Below are positions 35,801 through 44,800 of a stretch of DNA of 64,000 nt, piece by piece. Source of the DNA: Flexamia atlantica (lineage: Eukaryota > Arthropoda > Insecta > Hemiptera > Cicadellidae). The translations under genes were made by a program, and so were the position numbers. A model generated the notes under the pieces. It worked only from the letters and a program-made list of their open reading frames with translations. It was not told the DNA's origin and did no database searches. Position 1 is the first letter of the stretch; each line of letters opens with the position of its first letter. The stretch spans positions 46,458,977-46,522,976 of the forward strand of contig JAQJVK010000002.1 in assembly GCA_035578135.1 (NCBI GenBank), written 5' to 3'.

Positions 35801-38800
35801 GTTTGGCAGATCTCCTATTGGTTTTATTGGATCTGTTAGATCCATCATTGATCTTTTTATCTAATCAAATTTTAGATTTTAACAACTTTTGGTTCCTATA
35901 CAGATTTCTTTGATATTTTATAAAGTTATGCTATTCTTTTATTACTGTACAATAAAGAATAATGAATTAATGCTGTCTCCAGAGAATCTGTTAAAAAAGA
36001 GAGGGGTTTTTAGCGAATTTCCTTAGAAATAAGCTATTACCGTCGTTTCAACAGAATAGACAAAAAATATCCGTTCAGGGTAACCTTAGCAATCATATTA
36101 ATTTTTATATCAATTGATAGGTTTTTATGTCTACTTTCTGGATATCAAGAGAGTTTATCGTGGAAATGCATTTTTACCTGCAAAAATCACGATTTATTTC
36201 AAAATTTAACGTGGGCTTATATGGGGAATAGAATTTTCATTTTGAGTGTCTGTTAGCACAATAACTCTCGTAAAAATCGTCTGATCCTAACAAAATTTAG
36301 TACACATATGTAAAAGTAGGTTCTCTTGGACGAGTTCATGAACTGGCCAGATCGACATATCCAAAGTGGGGTAAAGGTTGCTTTTACCCCCCAAAAATGG
36401 GTTTTTTGGCTTTTTCAAATTGAAAAATTAAAGTAATCAAATTATTGTTTTCACCATTGGATTCAGCTTGAAAAAACAAACAATTTGGTATTTTGAATCG
36501 TTGCTCTAAGTCCATGGGTCTCCGAGTTATCAGCCAAAATACCTCTGGAAGGCTCCTTTTTTGCCCCCAAAAAATTGGTTTTTTCAGTATTTCAAATTAA
36601 AAAATTAAAATTATCAAATTTTTGTTTTCACCATTGGATTCAGCTCAACAAAACAAACAATTTGGTACTTTGAATTGTTGCTCCAAGTCCATTTGTCTCC
36701 AAGATATTTCACTTCACGTTTTTTCCCCATGTATTTCAGTATCAGGGCAGCAGAATGTTTTCTAACGAAGCTTTGTTTCAACGAAACCTGCAGAGCAGTT
36801 CACAAGTTTACCAAAAGTATTTTTAATAGGATTTTGGATTTTTTATTAAAAAAATAACAATCTAGCCTAATTCTTTAATAGAAATATGTTTCTTTTTAAA
36901 TTAAACTTATTTATCAATATTTTTGACTGAGACTATGTAGCTGTAACAAACTATGGCATTTTATTTAAATATATGAATATATCACTTTTATATGTTTTTT
37001 TTTTTTGGAATTATTGAATTATTTTTTTAAATTGGAAATTTGCTGAGTACGCACGTTTTGCTGCGACGGGGGTATTTTAGTGATAAGGATAAAGCTTAAG
37101 AGAATAGAAATTTGTCTATATTAGACATTAGGCAACATGACATTAAAACACAAACAATGAACACAACGTCATTTGTTACCCGCTGGTACTTAAGAACACA
37201 ATTTGAAAATCTCTTTATCACTTCCATATACAGCCACGTTTAGCGTTTGGTAAGGCAATTTATGAAGCAACTAGTAAAAAGAAAATGGATAAATTGTCAA
37301 AAATGTATAAAAAGGCTATAAGAATTTTTTAAATATTAGAACTAACTGATTCAGTCCAAGAACATTTTAAAGACTTAAAGGGTTTCTGACTGCATATGGA
37401 CTTGGCATATATGAATCAATTTTATTTGTAATAAATAATGAGTAGCTCAATAATAACATTTCAAGTCATGGCTATATTACTCGAAATAGAGAAAATACAG
37501 GGTGTTTTTTTTTAAAACGTAACCCAAAACTTTAATTTATCAGTGAAGGATTATTTCCGTCCGAGATCTGGATTTGACCCCACTATATTATTTTCTTTGG
37601 GATACATAAAAAGTAAGGCCTACAAAAACAATTCACAGCATATTCAGTACCTCAAAACAAATGTAATGCAAGAAATTCAAAAAGGTACCTAGCAACACGA
37701 GTTTGGGAATTTTATGGAGCATAAAATTCCCAAACTCCATAAAAGTTTCCCCCTCCTGGAAAAATCCAATTTCATCTGGGTTTGTTTATACGCCAGTAGC
37801 ATCATATAAATGCTACTGGCGGATTTTTTGAGCACATAAGGTAAACTAAATGTGGTCAAACTTAAATAATAGATTGTATTAAACGTTAAGATCCATAAAA
37901 CAATACTTATTTCATATTTATATGTTCATTATTCAATCTTAAAAATGGGTTGCGTTAAAAAAAACACCCTGTATAATACCTGAATTACTGACATCACTTA
38001 GAACTTCTTAAGATCAAAATTGATTGTATTTGCAAGTAATGTATTTACAAACTTTCCACCTAATGATAAAAACCCTAAGTAAACAAAGTTAATCAACACA
38101 AAACAAAAGCAATACTTTACTGAACCAGTCCTGAACGATTTAGAGCATTACATTGCAATAAGTAATAAATGAAAAAGAGGAATGTAGGAAGGTGGCTCTG
38201 TATTGTAATCCATCTTTTTCATACAGACTTTGACAATGACTTTGTCATATCTTTATTGACACTTCTAGAGTGTGTGCGCTGCTCAGCTGCTTAGAGGTAG
38301 TGAGGTATGAGAAGAAGCTTGAGTTTGAAGTTTCAACAGAGGAGGGGAAGAAATCATCGATGACATGGAAGTAAACAAAGCCATGTGATTACGCTACTAG
38401 ACTGGTAGATAAAAAATACTAAACCGAAACAAAATGTGGGTTGATATTAGAAACAATGTTTTGCTCTTTGAATAACAATCAATAAACAGGTGACATGTTT
38501 TTTGTTTAGCATGTAACACATGGCTGACACAAGAAATTCGTTGTTGAATCAATTGATCATATGTAAATATTTATTTCCCCTCCTGGAAAAATCCAATTTC
38601 ATCTGGGTTTGTTTCTAAACACCCAAGCTTCATCTCACACCTCACTATCTCTACAATGTTTTGTTTATTTATTTTCTTTAGGTCGCTGGTGATAAAGTAA
38701 TATAAGGTTTTGTTTGTTTCTTTTCTATAAGTTGTCTGCTGATAAAGCTATGTTTATTATGATCAGCTGTTAGTTGAAATTTTTATTCCCATGTTAAATC

Positions 38801-41800
38801 TTATGGACAAACGGGAAACTTTAAGGGTGCTTAGGGTTCTTCCCTTTAGTCTAACCTTCACAAATTCTATTTCTTGCAAAGGTTTAAGTCAAACTCTTCT
38901 CAAAGACACCTTTATTATAAAAATCGGTTCAAAACTGAAAGAGGAGTCTTGATCAGAAAAAAACCCTTAGCATATTGAATAAGTATAGATTCTATTTACT
39001 AAAATGTATATATATATATATATATAGTTTTAAATATTACAATGAATAACAAGATTTTGATTTTGTTTTTTTTTCTCGGCAGGTACCTGTTCTGGAGCGA
39101 CGTGGGCGGGGCGGGCGGATCGTCGCGGGTGGTGCGGGCGCGGCTGGACGGCCAGAAGCGGACGACGGTGGCCGAGGAGACGGAGCAGGTGACGGCGCTG
39201 GCCGTGGACCGCGCAGATGACGCCGTGTACTGGGCCACACGGGCGCGGCTGTGCGCGGCCGACCTGGGCGGCACCAACTTGTGAGTCCTCCTCCTCCTCC
39301 GAGTGTACCTCTAAGATCGCATGTTGAATTTGTGTCTTGAAGAGTTTTCCTAACAATCATCAGAAGCAGTAAGATGCATAAAATGTGTTTGGTTTCATCC
39401 CTTGCATGTTGCACCAAAGGTCATCTTATTATTGGTAAGTTATATAAAAAGGTGCAATTTCTGATATTATTTTGGTTTTATCAACAGCGTCAAGAGAAGT
39501 GTAAGATTTTCTTTAAAACTTCATTATTCGTTACCACAGCACACAAAGCATTAACTTTTTGAACATGATTAATAATTAATAAATAAAAATATCAAATTCC
39601 TTCTTTAAGTATAACGGTTGGCATGACCCTTTCCAACAATAACCAATAGCTTTTGGTACTTGGATGGATAGATGAAACAGGCTTGTCTGAAAACAGATGT
39701 AAGTTAACTTAATGGGTGGGGAACCTCTCAGAGCAAGAAAAATCACTTGGTATAATGAATTATACCAATTTCATACATAATTTATTGTTATCAAGTTACC
39801 TTCAGAGAACTTACTTTAAAGTTCTTTCCTTTAAGCCAAAAAATTACCAAATTTACACCTGCAAATACACCACCCCTATGACCACGACTGGTGGTGGACT
39901 GGAAAAATCCAGGCGGTGGTTGAAATCTTTTTCTTTCCTTTTCCAACCCAAATTATCAACTTGTGTAAGAGTCGATCCTTTGTCAAATGTAACCTGGTTC
40001 TTTGTTTGAAATTGTAATCTGGTTATAAATCATGGTTTGTTGACATATTGGAAGACATCTTTAGAAATTTTGTCAAATGTAACTTGATCCTGGTTATAAA
40101 ATGTGGTTTGTTGATGATTTGGTGGCCTTTCTTTAGAAATAACTCGTTGGCCTGCTGTTTCTCGTTTGTAACATTGTGTGCATTGGCAGGCGTGTGGTGG
40201 TGTCCAGTCAGCTGGTGCAGGTGACCGGGTTGGCAGTGCTGGGTGACTTTGTCTACTGGATCGACAAGGAGCAACAGCTGATTGAGAGGGTGGACAAGAG
40301 GACGGGGCTGGCCAGGGAAGCGATCATGTCCAAAGTGGCTCATCTCACGGACTTGGCCGCCATCACCACCAACGTGAGTCCTGCCATGTAACCCGTGTTC
40401 ATTTTTTTTTTAATGATACCTCATGACAAGATTTTTGTTTTTTCTTTCACAAAGAATTCACATTTTGTTAATTGCTTCGGGTGACTGCTATCAAAATATT
40501 TACCAAGGTCAATGCTGGTGAGTTAATAGTAAACCTAACCTGTAGTGCCAATCATGGGAGGCCTAACCTGTTAAAAAATTGTGGGAGGTATTAAAAGTAT
40601 TTCTTTTTTGTTTCGCTTAAAGTTACTCAATGGTTAGTTCGCTTAAAGTACTCTATCGTGAATTGGTAGTATAACAGAGACCTTAAATAATTAGAGACCT
40701 TTAAATTAAATAGAGACCTTAAACAGTTGTGACTTGTCATCGTATGGCTTCTCACAGAGCCTCCATAGTCAAAACTTACCATTAGCAATTCACACATCAT
40801 TTGTCACCAAGAATCAGGTTTGAAAGTCAACCTCATTAATGCAAGAGCTGCCCAATTACCGCTGTGTTGTGTGCAGATCAACGCCAACCACCCGTGTGGG
40901 CCGCTGACCCACCACGGCGGCTGCTCCCACCTCTGCCTGCCCCTGCCCCACGGCAGCGTCGAGTGCTCCTGTCCGCAAGGCCTCATGTTGCACGAGGTAA
41001 ACGCATAAGGCTCTATGTACAGTCGACTCCCTCTTATCTGGACATCGGTTAAAACGGATGACAAATTGCAGAAGTGATATCTTTTTAACGAGACGTGATT
41101 GGCTGTAAATGGACAGTTACTGAATTTGACTATTCTCTTGGGAAATAGTTGAGACCAGTAATCATGTGTCTGAACCAGAGTATTGGCTTCGAGCTGTGAC
41201 TTGCACATCAAAGTTATAATTTATCAAGCTTAAGGGGATGTCGGATTAATAGTAAAACTTGTTATCCGGATGTCTCAGACTCGAGGAGTTTGGTTAAGTT
41301 TGCGAGTCTACTGTAGCTAGTTGTATGATTTTTTTATACAACAAAAATGTTTAAGGTCTTTTTAGAAAATGTCAAGGTCAGTATATAACTGAATTCCAGC
41401 CATCCAACTCATCTTCCTTCTGCCAGCTATAAATTCAAAAAGTCTAGTGGTTAAATTTGAATTCATTTGTAACTAATAACAAAATACCAAGTAAACTTAA
41501 CAAATACAATTAAGAATTTATCTACTTGTTTTTAAATAAAAGTGGTTTCTGTATATTTGTGAATTCATCAGATTCTATGTGTTTGTTCTTGGTAAAAGAA
41601 GAAACAAACATACCCGTTTGCGATACTGCGGTTTTTTACCTTATCAGAAGTGCGCAGTTGAAGTTTATTACAATATATATGTTTTACTGACCTCTGATAT
41701 TTTTACACAAAAATATATCATGTACCTTAACTGCAGATTGGCCTACTCATGTCCTTAATCCTTAATCCCCTCGGGTTATGCCTCATGGATGTCCACGGTT

Positions 41801-44800
41801 CCCATAAACAATTTAAAACTGTAATGTGAACATCTGTGGATACTTGAGTTTGAAAGTTTAAACAGCGGAATAGCTCACAGCTGTATGAAACTTAATTTAA
41901 GTGTGCATTCCATAGACTATTGATTAATGTCTTCTAACCCAAGCAAATGACAAGTACGGTCACTAGTTATTCTCTAAGTAGATTAGAAAGGAAATTTGTT
42001 TTTCTACCGTGCAAGGAAATAATCACAACTGCAAACAGTAAGCAAAACGGTTCATTTCCACTTTCATTTCATTCCCGCTCGCTAAATCAGGGTTACTTGA
42101 ACTGTACAATAGATTAAGGTGGCACACAAGAGAACCTATTGTACATACGTTATATACAATGTGTACAACGTCAACTTGTACAATGTGTACATAAGTCAAA
42201 CACCACAGACCAGTTTTTATTGGTCAGAAATCACATGACACTCACTGTATTCTAAATTCTAGTTGCCTTGTTCTAAATCAGCTGATATCATTGTCACTGT
42301 TTCTATTTCAACTTTCGGTTCATTCCAATAGAATAAGCAAACATAACCTCAATGAACTTTTGTGTACAGGTTAGTAAACAAGTTAATCTGTTTAAATAAT
42401 GGTGGTAGGAAATAGCTATTTGTGTATTAAGAGCGCAAAGTAAGTCAATGCCGCTCGAGAATTGTAGATGGCCGCACGAAGCTTTAGTTGAGTGCGGCCA
42501 AACATTTCGAGAGTGGCAATGACTATTTGTGCTCGTAATACACACAATATTTTTCCTACCACCATTATTTAAACATGGTAACTTATTAACTAACCTGAAC
42601 ACAAAAGTTCATTGAGGTTATGTTTGCTTATTCTATTGGAACGAACTGGAAGTTGAAATAGAAACGCCGATTGTGAAATCAGCTGATTTAGAGCAAGGCA
42701 ACTAGAATTTAGAATGCGGTGAGTGTCATGGGATTTCTGACCAATAGAAACTGGTCTTTGGTGTTTGACGTCATAGTTATCTCTCTTGTGTGCCACCTTA
42801 ACCTAATAAGTAACCCTGATTTAGCGAGCGGGAATGTTCATTCTCGCTCACAAAAGCGAGCGAGAATGAAATTAAAGCGAAAATGAACCGTTTTGGGTAC
42901 TGTTTACAGGTGTGGCAATGTGATTATTTCCATGCAGTGGTAGAAAAAATACTGTATGTATTACGAGCACAAATAGTCATTGCCGCTCTCGAAATGTTTG
43001 GCTGCACTCGGCTGACGCTTCGTGCGGCTATCTACAATTCTCGAGCGGCAATAATATACTTTGCTCTCTTAATACACAAATAACTATTTCATCATGTTTA
43101 TTAGTTTTCGGCAATGCACTGTTTGTAAAATGATTTATTCTCTGAGCCTCTGAATGATGTGGTGTGATGTGGTGTCCCAGGACCGAGCCACGTGCTCGGC
43201 GCTGCCGGCCTGCGGCGCGGACCACTTCACCTGCGGCGCCGACTGCATCCCCGGCGCCTGGCGCTGCGACGGCCAGACCGACTGTCCCGACTCCAGCGAC
43301 GAGATGGGCTGCCCCGACTGCTCCGTCATGCAGTTCGCCTGCCACTCCGGCCAGTGCATCGGTCAGTCAGATCTTAGTTCATTGTTTTATAGCTTTTAGG
43401 AAAGGTATGGAATCAAACCTTAGACTTTAAAGGATTGAAAGCCTCAGCATTGCCAGCAAGGGATGTCCCATTAGCAATAATTGTGTAGGTTATGGAAGGA
43501 AGGTTTTGTTAGGATGAGAAAGGTTGATATGGTCAGTCAGCCTCGCCTCTGAAGGAAGAGGGATACACTTCCAAACCATCTTTCAGGCTCTTCAGGGGAT
43601 GACTCACCTTCTAACTCAAGACCTCCCAAGCATTCCCGGATAAAGATTTCCACGTGGGAGCTCTCTTTTTTTTTAAGAGTCTCATTCAGGTTGGTTTGTC
43701 CTTCAGACTAGTCCAGACTAGCAAACACTCAAAAGTTTGTTCTGGTGAGCGTCCCTCATCCCCTCTCAGATGGTCAGAGCTGAGCTGGAGCCCTCTGAGA
43801 TGGTCCAGTGCTCAGACCTGAGCTGTTTTATAAGCTCAGCCAGGAATCAAACTTACGAGGGAGACAAGGAGGAACCAAGGTGAACAGGAAGTCAATCCGA
43901 ATAGCTGGTAGACTTACCAGTAAAATTACAGTGTCTAATTATTACTGTACCCATTATCAACCTCTGTATTGGTTTAAACCTGTCAGAGAGCCATCGAGGG
44001 CCAATCAAACCTTACCCAACCTATCTTTTACAATCGAATAACGCACTTGTCCCTCGTTGACCCGCAGACAAGAGCTGGGTGTGCGACGGCGTGTCGCAGT
44101 GTCCCGACGGCTCGGACGAGGTGTCGTGCTGCAGCGCCACAGCCACGGACATGTTCCCCTGCGGCGGCGGCTCTCCCTGCATCTCGCTGGCGGCCGTGTG
44201 CGACGGCTGGTCCAACTGTCCCGATGGCTCAGACGAGACGGTCTTCGCGTGCCAAGCTCACCCCCCCACCCGCCCGTCCACCAACCCGCCCCAGGGCCAC
44301 GTCACCCTGTACATACTTATCAGTGTCAGTGTCCTGGCATCCTTCGCTGCTGCACTGTACCGCTGCAAGAGGAGGTGAGCCAAGTAAACTAGCTATATCC
44401 CAAGTTTTTATGAAATTATTTGAGCTGTTTTTAAACATTTTTCACTAAACAATTTCTTGGGGTCGTTGTGTTGGGCTTTGTGATCTCATTGGGATGTATG
44501 TAAAATAAAACCCAAAAACAAAACTAATTCAGATTTGTTTTTTATCTTATATTAATATACAGTCCTTTAAGAAATTAAATTGATTTTTCTTCTAGTTTGC
44601 CTAAAGTGTTTGTTGTAGAACTCTGCAATAGATATTTCGACTCAATTAATTCAGCTAAGAAAACATTTTCTGTATTGATATATAACTGAATTAACAATGA
44701 ACAGCCATATAATGATGCTAAAAAATAAGGTTTCTTCAGGTTTATTTACCTAACAGCTATCTCTAGATTTTGTTTGGTCCAAATTAAAATCATTTATCAT

